Assembly (NCBI RefSeq): GCF_023806125.1
Contig: NZ_JAMSKT010000003.1
Coordinates: forward strand, 124,001-188,000
Origin: Clostridium caldaquaticum
GTDB taxonomy: Bacteria > Bacillota > Clostridia > Clostridiales > Clostridiaceae
Reading direction: 5' to 3'
Length of the DNA stretch: 64,000 nucleotides
The translations under genes and the position numbers were made by a program. This document shows, piece after piece, positions 16,114 through 24,862 of the stretch. The notes under the pieces were generated by a model. It was given only the letters and a program-made list of their open reading frames with translations. It did no database searches and was not told the origin of the DNA. The stretch's first letter is position 1, and each line of letters begins with the position of its first letter.

Positions 16114-17592
16114 TTATTGTCCAGAAGCCAGTTCAAGTATATAATTCTGATCAAACTGTTCCTTTTGTACTTCCCCTGCAATTTTTCCTTCACTTAAAAC
16201 TATGATTCTATCTGACATTCCTAGAAGTTCTTCCATATCTGAACTAATCATAATAATTGCTTTTCCTTCATTAGCCAGCCTATTCATTAATTCATAAATT
16301 TCATGCTTTGCACCAACATCTATACCTCTTGTCGGTTCATCAAAAATTATTATATTCGAATCTGTAGCCAAAACCTTAGCAAGAACAACTTTTTGCTGGT
16401 TTCCTCCAGATAAATTCATAACTAATTGATCTATATATGGAGTCTTAATAGCTAATTCACTTATATATTTCTTAGCCTGATTTTCTGCTGCTTTTTCATC
16501 AACAACTCCATTTTTGCACAACTTTCTTATATTTGATATACATATATTCCAATCAATACCCTTAGTTAAAAAAGCCCCCTGCTGCTTTCTATCTTCCGGG
16601 ATTAGTCCTATACCAAGTTCAATAGCCTCTTTTGGAGAACGTACATTAACCTTTTTACCATCTATTAAAATTTCACCGGTTTCAAGCTTATCCGCTCCAA
16701 AAATCATTCTGGCAAGCTCTGTACGTCCAGCCCCTACCAAACCGGCAAATCCAAGAATTTCACCCTTATTAACATAAAAACTTATATCTTTATCTCCGTT
16801 ACCAGATAAATTTTTTACTTCCAAAGCCTTTTCATTTGTAATTCTGCTTCTTTTTGGATAACTTTCTGCAAGCTCTCTTCCAACCATAAGCTGAATAAGT
16901 TCTTTTCTATTTGTTTCTGATGTAATCTTTGTATCAATATATTTTCCGTCACGCATGATACTTACTCTGTCTGAAATACTGAAAATCTCTTCCATACGGT
17001 GTGAGATATAAACTATTGTTATCCCTCTGCTTTTTAAATTCTCTATTATCTTAAAAAGACTCTCTACTTCATTCACTGTAAGTGGTGCAGTAGGTTCATC
17101 CATAACGATAAGTTTTGCATTTTTTGAAATTGCTTTTGCTATTTCAACAAGCTGCTGCTGTGCTGTTGGCAGTTCGCTTACAAGCTTATCTGGGTCAATG
17201 CTTATATTCATTGTTTCAAAAACATCCAAAGCTTTTTTTCTAAGCACTTTAAAATCAACTAATTTTCCTGTCACTTCTCCAAAACATATATTTTCAGCTA
17301 CTGTAAGTCCAGGAATAAGATTAAATTCCTGATATATAACCTCTACCCCATGCTGTCTTGAAACTTTTGGTGTCATTTTTTCATATTTCATACCGTCTAC
17401 TTCAATATACCCTTCATCTGGAACAACTGCCCCGCTTATAGTTTTAATTAATGTAGACTTGCCAGCACCATTTTCTCCTACTAGAGCATGTACTTCACCT
17501 TTATAGAAAGACATTGATAAATTATCAATAGCAACAACACCTGGATACCTTTTTGTTATATTATTAAGTGATAAAGCTACTTCTTTGCCCAT
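16114..17592 (-). CDS. CUT2-type sugar ABC transporter ATP-binding protein (RbsA/MglA-like)
   Basis: 492 residues with two ABC domains. Domain 1 has Walker A GENGAGKST and Walker B IVMDEPT. Domain 2 has the family-typical variant Walker A GLVGAGRTE, signature LSGGNQQK and Walker B IIFDEPTRGID. All key residues are intact, unlike the second ATPase of this region (18882-20363). It energises import with the downstream permease (20 bp away). Confidence 0.9.
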   Translation of the reverse strand: MGKEVALSLNNITKRYPGVVAIDNLSMSFYKGEVHALVGENGAGKSTLIKTISGAVVPDEGYIEVDGMKYEKMTPKVSRQHGVEVIYQEFNLIPGLTVAENICFGEVTGKLVDFKVLRKKALDVFETMNISIDPDKLVSELPTAQQQLVEIAKAISKNAKLIVMDEPTAPLTVNEVESLFKIIENLKSRGITIVYISHRMEEIFSISDRVSIMRDGKYIDTKITSETNRKELIQLMVGRELAESYPKRSRITNEKALEVKNLSGNGDKDISFYVNKGEILGFAGLVGAGRTELARMIFGADKLETGEILIDGKKVNVRSPKEAIELGIGLIPEDRKQQGAFLTKGIDWNICISNIRKLCKNGVVDEKAAENQAKKYISELAIKTPYIDQLVMNLSGGNQQKVVLAKVLATDSNIIIFDEPTRGIDVGAKHEIYELMNRLANEGKAIIMISSDMEELLGMSDRIIVLSEGKIAGEVQKEQFDQNYILELASGQ

Positions 17593-17613
17593 AACGCCTA
17601 CCTTCTTTCTATT

Positions 17614-17654
17614 AGATTAAGTGTTTCAGTATTATTAACTGAAACACTTAATCT
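17614..17654 (-). promoter_or_regulatory. Perfect 17-bp hairpin between binding-protein and ATPase genes
   Basis: Inverted repeat 17614-17630 / 17638-17654 (core TTAAGTGTTTCAGT) with a 7-nt loop and no T-run after it on the minus strand. Such hairpins in SBP-ATPase gaps usually protect the SBP mRNA or attenuate downstream expression, giving excess binding protein. Confidence 0.6.
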
Positions 17655-17672
17655 GAGTATTATATTTATTGA

Positions 17673-18707
17673 TTAATGTTTAAAGCTTGCAATATTGTCT
17701 ACATCAATTTCATCGATTTTTGCAAAATCGTCTTTTTGATATTGCTCACCATTAAGCATTTTAATTGAATTACTTACTATATTATCAAAAGCAGCCATAA
17801 TATCTCCGCCTAACTGTGCAGTTCCACGTAATACTGACTTATTATCTTTTGAATCTTCAATAGCTTTTGTAACTTCTGTTGTTAACTCTGAACCAAAAAC
17901 TCCAAATTTTGATTTATCTTTTATAAGTGAGTTTGGACTCATTGCATAGGAGTTAACTCCTATAGCCATTGATCCGTTATAGCATAATATTACATTTGTC
18001 TCTGGATTTGTCTGCATTAAATTCTCAGTTGCTTTTAATGCTGTATCTGTATTATTGTCTCCAAGCTCAACTGTTTTAGTGATTTTAACTTTCTTGTTCT
18101 TTTCAGCTATACTTGCTAAAGCCTTTGAACGTGCTGCTGCATCTGGGTTTCCGCTGTAAGAGAATATAACAGCATTAACTGTTTTATCACCTGCACTTGC
18201 AAATGCTTTATCAACCCATTTTGATGCAAGATTTGCAATTGATTCACCTACTTTACTTTCATCGCTTCCCATGAAAGCGTCATATGAACCTGTATTAGTA
18301 GTAAAAGCATAAATCTTTACGCCTTTTTCCATAGCTTTTTTACAAACATCTGTTACGCTTGTATTTTCAACAGCCATAACTATTATTTCTGATGCACCCA
18401 TAGTTATAAAGTTTTCTATTTGTTCTATTTGTTTCTGTGAATTCCCATCTGCTGAAGCAGATTCAAACTTATATCCTGCAGCCTTAAATCTATCGCCTAA
18501 TTGCTTTTCAACCATTGCCATAAAATCATTTTGAGTAGTTGAGATTGCTAAAGCAATTAAAGTATCCTTTGGCTCTTTTTTAGCAGCTGCTTGAGTAGAT
18601 GTGCCTGAAGAGCTATTAGCTGGAGCAGTATTTGTTTTTTGTCCGCATCCTGCTAATACTCCTGTAAGCATTAATGATGCAATTAATACACTTAGAAATT
18701 TTTTCAT
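17673..18707 (-). CDS. Sugar ABC transporter substrate-binding lipoprotein (CUT2)
   Basis: 344 residues. Lipoprotein signal peptide MKKFLSVLIASLMLTGVLAGC with cleavage before Cys21, then a Ser/Ala-rich linker and a Peripla_BP_4 domain (ALAISTTQNDFMAMVEKQL, ENFITMGASEIIVMAVE). Delivers the ligand to the permease and ATPase downstream. It has its own promoter (18787-18815) and a long leader with a hairpin that is nearly repeated before the histidine kinase gene. The adjacent two-component system is the likely regulator, as in other clostridial sugar-ABC loci. Confidence 0.9.
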   Translation of the reverse strand: MKKFLSVLIASLMLTGVLAGCGQKTNTAPANSSSGTSTQAAAKKEPKDTLIALAISTTQNDFMAMVEKQLGDRFKAAGYKFESASADGNSQKQIEQIENFITMGASEIIVMAVENTSVTDVCKKAMEKGVKIYAFTTNTGSYDAFMGSDESKVGESIANLASKWVDKAFASAGDKTVNAVIFSYSGNPDAAARSKALASIAEKNKKVKITKTVELGDNNTDTALKATENLMQTNPETNVILCYNGSMAIGVNSYAMSPNSLIKDKSKFGVFGSELTTEVTKAIEDSKDNKSVLRGTAQLGGDIMAAFDNIVSNSIKMLNGEQYQKDDFAKIDEIDVDNIASFKH

Positions 18708-18738
18708 ATTTTTTATTCCCCCTTATGTTTCTATAGGA

Positions 18739-18761
18739 CATAAAGATTATCAATCCTTATG
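18739..18761 (-). repeat. Leader hairpin, copy 1 of a repeated element
   Basis: 23-nt imperfect palindrome in the leader of the binding-protein gene, flanked on the minus strand by GGTGG. It resembles the perfect palindrome at 21443-21465 (TAAAGATTA core in both, GGAGG flank there). Neither is followed by a T-run, so they are not ordinary terminators. Confidence 0.5.
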
Positions 18762-18786
18762 CCACCTACGTTTTAGGTACAAGCTT

Positions 18787-18815
18787 ATTGTAAGGTTTTC
18801 ATAACATTTTAACAA
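18787..18815 (-). promoter_or_regulatory. Sigma-A promoter of the CUT2 binding-protein operon
   Basis: Minus-strand -35 TTGTTA (18810-18815) and -10 TACAAT (18787-18792) with a 17-bp spacer, 80 nt upstream of the start codon. Confidence 0.6.
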
Positions 18816-18881
18816 TGGGACTATTTTTCAAAAAGGTGGCTTCTTTTTTGATGTTTTAACGTTTTCTGAAATTATTTTCAT

Positions 18882-20363
18882 TTAGATGAATATTTTATCC
18901 TTGGCAAAAGTTTTGAAATTTCTTTTTTCAATTTCATAAGCAGCTTTACCATTTTTTAAAATTATTATTCTATCACATATTAATGTTAAATCTTTTAGAT
19001 TAACTGAGAATAAAAGCATTCCTATTTCGTTTTTCGCAAGTTCTTCATAAGCTTCTGTCAGCTCCAGCTTTAAAAGTACATCAGCTCTTACAAAGGGTTC
19101 TACACAAATTAGTACTTTAGGATTAAATAACAGCCATCTATTATAAACTATTTGATGCTTTAAGGTTGAATCCACTGAAGATGGAGAATTGTTGACCTCG
19201 CTTTGTGAAGTTTTAACTATATTTAAACATTCCTTCTTAACAAAACGCTCTATCTTTGTATTAACTAAAAACTTAAAACGGCTTGTTTTTTTAATAACTG
19301 GCAGGATAATATTATCTAGTATACTCATCTTTGAAAATATAGAATCTTCAAGTAAGTCTCCTCTAACATAGCCAACTCCATGCCTTAAAGCGTGCTGAAG
19401 ATTTTTAGGCTCATATTTTTTATCATTCAAATACATATGCCCTTGCGTTCTAGAGCCTTCTCCTATTAATAATTTTTCCAAATCTCTTTTAGCTTTATTT
19501 TCTATATCTAATACACCGACAATTTCTCCTTTATTAACATTTAGACTTAATCCATGTACATATTTAGTATGAATATTTTTAAGTGATAAAACTGCTGTAT
19601 CTTGAGTATGAGAGTGTCTTTCTCTTGTCTTAGAAAATTCTCTCCCAACAACGATATCCATTAAAAAATCCTTATTATACTCTTGTGGATAAACTGTCTT
19701 CACATTTTTTCCTTCCCTCATTACTACAACTCTGTCAGAAATCTTCGTAACCTCATCTAAATCAGTTGAAATCCATAGCGTTGATATATCAGACCGTTTT
19801 AATTTTTTTAAAATATGAATAATCATATTCATTTCATCTATTGTATACGAACTTGCAATATCATTTGCTACAACGAGCTTAGCCTGCTTAACATAAGCCT
19901 TAATAAGTTTTACAGCCTGCTGCTCTGCTATAGACAGTTCTTCAGCTGTTTTATCAGGTTTTATATTTAAATTAAATTCTTCCATTAAAAGTTTTGTCTG
20001 ATTTATTACTTTTTTCTTACTGAAGGATATATAGCTATAATTATTTTTCCAAATTATAAATATATTTTCAGCAACTGACAATTGAGGAACTAAAATATTT
20101 CGATTATAAAGCGAGAAAATTCCTAACTTTTCAGTTGGAATTTTTCTATCAATTTTATAAGGTTTTTCATCAAATAAAATTCTTCCTTTATCAAAGCTGT
20201 AGTTACTTCCTAAAATTTCTCCTAGTTCTGTCTTTCCGCAGCCTGATAAACCTACTAAACTTACTATTTCGCCTTTAAATATATTAAGCTTGAAATCATC
20301 CAGTACCCTGTAACCTTGTATATCCTTGTAAACATGTTCTAAGCGCAATACTTCCTTTTTCAT
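18882..20363 (-). CDS. Degenerate RbsA-like double ABC ATPase in a two-component operon
   Basis: 493 residues aligned end to end with CUT2 ATPases, but decayed. Domain 1 keeps Walker A (GLSGCGKTE) and a RbsA-like signature (LSIAEQQ), yet its Walker B reads VVANDIAS, with Asp replaced by Asn and the catalytic Glu by Asp. Domain 2 has lost Walker A (VLDIENKAKRDL in place of GLVGAGRTEL), the LSGGNQQ signature (STLKHQ) and the Walker B Asp (LICVEPF). ATP turnover is therefore doubtful. Its start overlaps the histidine kinase stop by 4 bp (translational coupling), and it is not paired with a permease. A regulatory or sensory role linking the importer to the kinase is an inference. Confidence 0.8.
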   Translation of the reverse strand: MKKEVLRLEHVYKDIQGYRVLDDFKLNIFKGEIVSLVGLSGCGKTELGEILGSNYSFDKGRILFDEKPYKIDRKIPTEKLGIFSLYNRNILVPQLSVAENIFIIWKNNYSYISFSKKKVINQTKLLMEEFNLNIKPDKTAEELSIAEQQAVKLIKAYVKQAKLVVANDIASSYTIDEMNMIIHILKKLKRSDISTLWISTDLDEVTKISDRVVVMREGKNVKTVYPQEYNKDFLMDIVVGREFSKTRERHSHTQDTAVLSLKNIHTKYVHGLSLNVNKGEIVGVLDIENKAKRDLEKLLIGEGSRTQGHMYLNDKKYEPKNLQHALRHGVGYVRGDLLEDSIFSKMSILDNIILPVIKKTSRFKFLVNTKIERFVKKECLNIVKTSQSEVNNSPSSVDSTLKHQIVYNRWLLFNPKVLICVEPFVRADVLLKLELTEAYEELAKNEIGMLLFSVNLKDLTLICDRIIILKNGKAAYEIEKRNFKTFAKDKIFI

Positions 20364-21415
20364 ACCTTATCACCCTTTATCAAGCTATAGTCATTTATAA
20401 GCGGAAGGGTTACCTCTACCTCTGTTCCTAAATTAAGAGTACTTGAGATAGTTATCCCATATTCACTCCCCCACAGCAGTTTCAACCTTTGATTAATATT
20501 TGTAATTGCAATTCCTAGGTTATTCTTTTTTTCTTTTTCATCAACTGTAATCTTATCACTGTTTAATCTTTCATTTATTTTTTCTAAAGTTTCGCTGTCA
20601 ATGCCGACTCCATTGTCACTTACAGTAATAATAAGACGCTTTTCCGTAGCAGTAATATGAATTACTACTTCGCCGCTGCCAATCTTTGTTTCTAAACCAT
20701 GGTATATTGAATTCTCAATAATAGGCTGAAGGGTTAATTTAGGCATTAAACAATGCCTAACTGAAGATTCCTCTGAATGATATTCAATCCTGAAGGATAT
20801 ACGATTATCAAATCTATATTTTTGAATAGTAATATAATTTTCTACATTTCTAAGCTCATCACTCAGTGTAACAAAGTCTCCTTTTTTACTAATGCTGTAT
20901 CTAAAATAATTAGCTAGTGCCTCTGTCATTTCAGCAATTTCATGGTTTTTTTGAATTATTGCTTCACCTCGTATTGCCTCCAGAGTATTGTATAAAAAGT
21001 GAGGGTTAATCTGACTTTGCAGCTTTGATATTTCAGCCTGCTTTCGAAGAATTTCAAGAGCATGTTCTCTTTCCATGCTTTCTTTAAGCAGAGTAATCAT
21101 TCTGTTTAAAGTATAAGTAATAGAAGCAGTATCATCCTGTAAATTAAAGGATAGCTCATCCTGTGTTTCTTCTAAAAACTGCAAAGCTGAATCAATATTC
21201 ATAATTGGTATATATATATATCTTATAAAATGCTGTGCCATAAATATCAATACAATAATTTCAATAACTACTGCAGTAACAATAACAGATTTTTTTGCTG
21301 TATATATATTAAGTACATTAACAAGCAAAGTTAAAATAATGCTTGAAAATATTACAGAAACATTAATTATAAGTGCCTTTTTAAAAAATTTTTTTCTTTT
21401 TTTCTTATTCTTCAT
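20360..21415 (-). CDS. YesM/LytS-type sensor histidine kinase with a minimal membrane sensor
   Basis: 351 residues. Two hydrophobic segments near 15-35 and 42-65 are separated by only a few residues, so there is almost no extracellular domain. A HAMP-like linker and coiled coil (~70-130) follow. The His_kinase motif QSQINPHFLYNTLEAI carries the phosphorylated His, and an HATPase domain contains DNGVGID and NLGIAITNINQRL. Its partner is the response regulator 54 bp upstream. The small sensor suggests that it reads a signal through another protein, possibly the binding protein or the co-encoded degenerate ATPase. RBS CAGGAGGG. Confidence 0.9.
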   Translation of the reverse strand: MKNKKKRKKFFKKALIINVSVIFSSIILTLLVNVLNIYTAKKSVIVTAVVIEIIVLIFMAQHFIRYIYIPIMNIDSALQFLEETQDELSFNLQDDTASITYTLNRMITLLKESMEREHALEILRKQAEISKLQSQINPHFLYNTLEAIRGEAIIQKNHEIAEMTEALANYFRYSISKKGDFVTLSDELRNVENYITIQKYRFDNRISFRIEYHSEESSVRHCLMPKLTLQPIIENSIYHGLETKIGSGEVVIHITATEKRLIITVSDNGVGIDSETLEKINERLNSDKITVDEKEKKNNLGIAITNINQRLKLLWGSEYGITISSTLNLGTEVEVTLPLINDYSLIKGDKV

Positions 21416-21442
21416 ACAACCCTCCTGTATTCTTTTAAAGCA

Positions 21443-21465
21443 CGTAAAGATTATTAATCTTTACG
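21443..21465 (-). repeat. Leader/intergenic hairpin, copy 2 of a repeated element
   Basis: Perfect palindrome CGTAAAGATTA/TAATCTTTACG starting 5 nt after the response-regulator stop, within the gap before the histidine kinase gene. It resembles the leader hairpin at 18739-18761. Confidence 0.55.
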
Positions 21466-21469
21466 CCTC

Positions 21470-23089
21470 CTAGGAATACAGCTTTCTATATTCCGATGGT
21501 TTTAAGCCTACTTTTTTGTTAAAAAGTTTACTGAAGTATTTTACATCGCTATAACCTATTTTTTCAGATATCTCAGCCATACTTTTATTTGTTTTCTTTA
21601 AGAGCTTTTTAGCTTCTTCTATTCTGCAATTAATTAGATACTCCGAAAAATTCAAGCCGGTTTCTTTTCGAAAAATAGTACTTAAATATGAGCTGCTTAA
21701 ATGAATTTCCCTAGCTACTATTTCTAAACTTATGTCTTCAGCAAAATGTTCTTGTATATATTGCTTTGCCATACGTATAGGCTTTGTATCCTGAAACTCT
21801 TTTTCATTATAAATGCATGATAAAGCACTCATAATAAAACTGTGAAGTGTTTCTATAAAAGTTTCTTCACTATAAGCATTATCTATAAAATCATCATATT
21901 TTTTTTGAATATCCTCATAAGGAGCTTTATTTACCCCGACATCGTTTACGTATTGCAGTAAAGTTTCACCAATAACTTCATAAAGCTCATACAGTGCAGA
22001 GGGATTATAATCTTTCTCACTATAAATCTCACTAATACAAGTATCAATAAGCCTCCTGCAGTTATCCTGTTCATTAGATTCAAAATAACTTTTTAACTGC
22101 TCTTTTCTTTCAGCAGTTAATATGTGCTTAATATTAAGTTTTTTAAATTTATGTTTGTTATAGTCTATAATTTCTTTATTTAAAAGAATAATTCTATATT
22201 TTACAGCTTCTACAGCTGCTTTAATACAATCTGGAATATTATTAAAATCTGTTTCAGCAATACTAAGACCAATAGTAACTTTAAAACAATTAAATTTATC
22301 TACTATATCTTTTAAATTTTCATTTAATTTTTCAATAGCAGCTTCAAACTTTTGTTTATCTTCTATTGAGTAATTTACAAGAGCTATCACTCCAGATTTA
22401 GCAACTGCATAAACGTATTCGGTGCAGCATGCTTCTAGGCTATTACTAACTTTGGCAGAAACTAAATCTAAAACCACTTGGTTATTAGTCTGGTTCTGCA
22501 TGATTGTATCGATTTTAATATAAATAGCTTGATAGTAACCTTCTTTAAAAACCATCTGATATTCACGGTTTATTTCCTCAAGGGATTCAATACTTGACGT
22601 TTTAAAATTTCTTCCATCAAAAATATGATTTTTAATAAAATGACGCCTCATAGTTTCCTTAGTCATTGCTATTTGATTAAGAATATTACTGTTATCGTTT
22701 AATTTTTCAATCTGCTCCATCTTACTTTTTCTTATTTTTGTCAGTGCATCACAAAGTTCTGTTTTATTAATTGGCTTTAAGAGATAATATTCTACACCAT
22801 ATTGAAGCGCATTATAGGCATATTCAAAATATTTATATCCACTTATTATAATAAATACAGGGTTTAGATTGTTTTCTCTAGTATGTTTTATAAGTTCAAT
22901 ACCATCATAGCCCGGCATACGTGCATCCGTAATTACAACATCCGGCTTATGCTCACATATCATATTAAAGGCATCTAATCCGTTGTTTACGGTTGCAATC
23001 ACGTTATATCCTAATTCTGCCCAGGGAACAATATTCAAAATTAAGTTGCAGACTCTTCTTTCATCATCAGCTATTATAACTTTCAGCAC
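21470..23089 (-). CDS. Two-component response regulator, receiver plus AraC DNA-binding domain
   Basis: 539 residues. Receiver domain at 1-120 with acidic pair DD (8-9), phospho-acceptor Asp55 (VVITDARMPG) and the conserved Lys in YYLLKPINK. A ~300-residue middle region follows, and a C-terminal AraC double HTH (~435-539: ISLEIVAREIHLSSSYLSTIF and KSMAEISEKIGYSDVKYFSKLF, ending GLKPSEYRK). It starts at GTG with AAGGGG upstream and leads the operon regulator-kinase-degenerate ATPase. The nearest targets are the CUT2 operon (18707 down) and the divergent CGD copy 3 genes. Confidence 0.9.
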   Translation of the reverse strand: MLKVIIADDERRVCNLILNIVPWAELGYNVIATVNNGLDAFNMICEHKPDVVITDARMPGYDGIELIKHTRENNLNPVFIIISGYKYFEYAYNALQYGVEYYLLKPINKTELCDALTKIRKSKMEQIEKLNDNSNILNQIAMTKETMRRHFIKNHIFDGRNFKTSSIESLEEINREYQMVFKEGYYQAIYIKIDTIMQNQTNNQVVLDLVSAKVSNSLEACCTEYVYAVAKSGVIALVNYSIEDKQKFEAAIEKLNENLKDIVDKFNCFKVTIGLSIAETDFNNIPDCIKAAVEAVKYRIILLNKEIIDYNKHKFKKLNIKHILTAERKEQLKSYFESNEQDNCRRLIDTCISEIYSEKDYNPSALYELYEVIGETLLQYVNDVGVNKAPYEDIQKKYDDFIDNAYSEETFIETLHSFIMSALSCIYNEKEFQDTKPIRMAKQYIQEHFAEDISLEIVAREIHLSSSYLSTIFRKETGLNFSEYLINCRIEEAKKLLKKTNKSMAEISEKIGYSDVKYFSKLFNKKVGLKPSEYRKLYS

Positions 23090-23144
23090 TTATTCCCAAC
23101 CCCTTAGCTTAAGTTATAGTAATTATATTAATTACTTATTTTAC

Positions 23145-23174
23145 AGTTTATCATTTTTTTAATTATCTTGACAA
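23145..23174 (-). promoter_or_regulatory. Promoter of the two-component operon
   Basis: Minus-strand -35 TTGTCA (23169-23174) and TG-extended -10 TAAACT (23145-23150), 18-bp spacer. The divergent gap 23090-23396 also holds the start region of CGD copy 3. An inverted repeat AATGATTA/TAATCATT lies near 23314-23336, and the cre-like promoter layout of the other CGD operons is absent. Confidence 0.4.
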
Positions 23175-23396
23175 TATAAAAGCTTAACTTCATTACATAA
23201 CATTAACCTTTCAATTTATAAAAGCATTTAAATTATGACAAAAATTAAGATTGAATTTTTAATCTAAACAAACTTTAAAAATTAAAAATATATTTTTTAC
23301 TGCAAAAAAACATAATGATTACAGCAAATAATCATTAGTAAGGCAAAAAATAAAATGATATTCTTTTATCATAATATAGTGAAAGGAGATTTTTTA

Positions 23397-24407
23397 ATGA
23401 GCAAAATTAAAACATGTGTAAGTTTATACAGTTTGCAGGATGAATATTTAAATAAACGTATGACTCTTGAAGATATTTTTAAATTTTTAGCAGATAATTC
23501 AGTTGAAGGAATTGAGTTTTTACCAGATCAGATGATGCATAATGCACCTCATCCTTCAGAGGAAACTCTAGCAGAGTGGGACAGACTGGTAAGCACCTAC
23601 AAAATGAAGCCTGTTATTGCAGATGTTTTCCTAAATACAAATTTATATAAAAACAGAGAATTAACTAAAAGAGAATGTGTAGATTTGTTAATTGAAGAAA
23701 TTAAGCTTGCAAATAGATTAGGAATGAAATTAATAAGATTAGTTTCAATGGTACCTGATTTTGTAATCGAGCCATTACTACCTTATTGCGAAAAGTACGA
23801 TGTTACTATAGCATTAGAAATACATGCTGGTTTAAGTTTTGATGTTAAGAAAACTCAGGATTTCATAGCTGAAATGAAGAGAGTAAACTCTCCTTATGTG
23901 GGCCTTGTTGTTGACACAGGAATCTTCTGCCGCAGACTGCCAAGAGTAATGGCTAATTACTGCAAAAATGTTTTAGGAACAAATCAGGAGGTTATTGATT
24001 ATATCAATAAAATATTTGAGGAAGGAAGAGATCCAAGAAAAGTATATATTGAGAATAATGGATTCCCAGAGGATTTGAAGAAACTAATAAAATCTGATGC
24101 TGATCAATTTTTTGCTCATTTTGCTGATGGATACGAAAATGAACCTTACAGCGTTTTAGATGAATATATGCCATATATTAAACATTTTCACTTTAAATTA
24201 TTTGAAATGACAGAAAGCGGAGAAGAATATTCTATAGACTACAGAGGAATTCTTCAATATCTTCATGATAAGGGCTATGACGGCTATGTATCTACAGAAT
24301 ATGAAGGAAACCGCTGGGTTCTTCCTGGTAATCCAATGGTAGAAAAAGAGCAGGTCATAGCACATCAGAAATTGATTAGAGAAGCTCTTAAAGAAATTCA
24401 AGGATAG
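23397..24407 (+). CDS. C-glycoside deglycosidase alpha subunit-like TIM-barrel protein, copy 3
   Basis: 336 residues from the ATG at 23397, preceded by GAAAGGAG; an upstream in-frame ATG has no RBS. It shares VSLYSLQDEY, LPDQMMHNAPHPSEE and STEYEG with copy 1, to which it is closer than to copy 2. Metal ligands: E141 (LEIHAG), D173 (VVDTG), H265 (HFHFKLF), E301 (STEYEG), plus H143. A 92-residue stretch between D173 and H265 carries the long insertion. Alpha precedes beta by 13 bp. This is the only CGD pair on the plus strand, divergent from the two-component operon, so it may be a direct target of that system. Confidence 0.8.
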   Translation: MSKIKTCVSLYSLQDEYLNKRMTLEDIFKFLADNSVEGIEFLPDQMMHNAPHPSEETLAEWDRLVSTYKMKPVIADVFLNTNLYKNRELTKRECVDLLIEEIKLANRLGMKLIRLVSMVPDFVIEPLLPYCEKYDVTIALEIHAGLSFDVKKTQDFIAEMKRVNSPYVGLVVDTGIFCRRLPRVMANYCKNVLGTNQEVIDYINKIFEEGRDPRKVYIENNGFPEDLKKLIKSDADQFFAHFADGYENEPYSVLDEYMPYIKHFHFKLFEMTESGEEYSIDYRGILQYLHDKGYDGYVSTEYEGNRWVLPGNPMVEKEQVIAHQKLIREALKEIQG

Positions 24408-24420
24408 GAGGATTAGTAAT

Positions 24421-24813
24421 ATGTTTGATAACAATGTTTTTCTTGAGAACAGCTGTAAAAATGTAGTACAAGCAGGTCAAATTATTGGTTTTGAATTAAA
24501 AACTAATATTACTTACTATAGAGGCATTCCTCTATCCATGGTAAATGATATTGGAGTTGAAGTAGATGGAGTAAAAGTTCCACGTGAAAATATTTTATGC
24601 TCAGTTGATGAAGTAGACTGGTTTACTTTAGATGAAATGGAAACTGTTACAACTTACAAATGGGAGTATGGCGAACCTCTAACAGTCCGTGTCATAAAGG
24701 AAGGCGGCTTATCTAAAGGAACTCACCAGGTAGCTTTAGATGTTGTTATTCGTACAGCCTATATACCTGTTCCTTTGGCCGGGAGAAAAGTAAGAACTGT
24801 TGTGATAGCTTAA
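24421..24813 (+). CDS. C-glycoside deglycosidase beta subunit-like protein (DUF6379 family), copy 3
   Basis: 130 residues with the shared motifs GFEL, TYYRG, VDGV, DEM, KEGGL..GTHQV and AYIP. It lies 13 bp downstream of its alpha partner with an AGGAGG RBS and ends at a strong terminator. It would form the third alpha/beta complex of the locus. Confidence 0.8.
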   Translation: MFDNNVFLENSCKNVVQAGQIIGFELKTNITYYRGIPLSMVNDIGVEVDGVKVPRENILCSVDEVDWFTLDEMETVTTYKWEYGEPLTVRVIKEGGLSKGTHQVALDVVIRTAYIPVPLAGRKVRTVVIA

Positions 24814-24822
24814 TTAAAAACA

Positions 24823-24854
24823 GAGCATTGATTATATTAATTTAATCAATGCTC
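24823..24854. terminator. Bidirectional terminator between CGD copy 3 and copZ
   Basis: 12-bp stem GAGCATTGATTA/TAATCAATGCTC with an 8-nt loop, T-rich on both sides (CCTTTTTATT on +; TGTTTTTAATT on -). It serves the convergent CGD and copper operons. Confidence 0.85.
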
Positions 24855-24862
24855 CCTTTTTA

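Noticed and set aside
15074-18707. Assigning ribose as substrate of the CUT2 importer
   Set aside because: RbsABC-like sequence does not define the ligand; neighbours suggest glycosides or hexoses instead.
18600-18880. Possible terminator hairpin (AAAAAG..CTTTTT) after the kinase-ATPase operon near 18826-18850
   Set aside because: Stem of only about 7 AT pairs; too weak to list.
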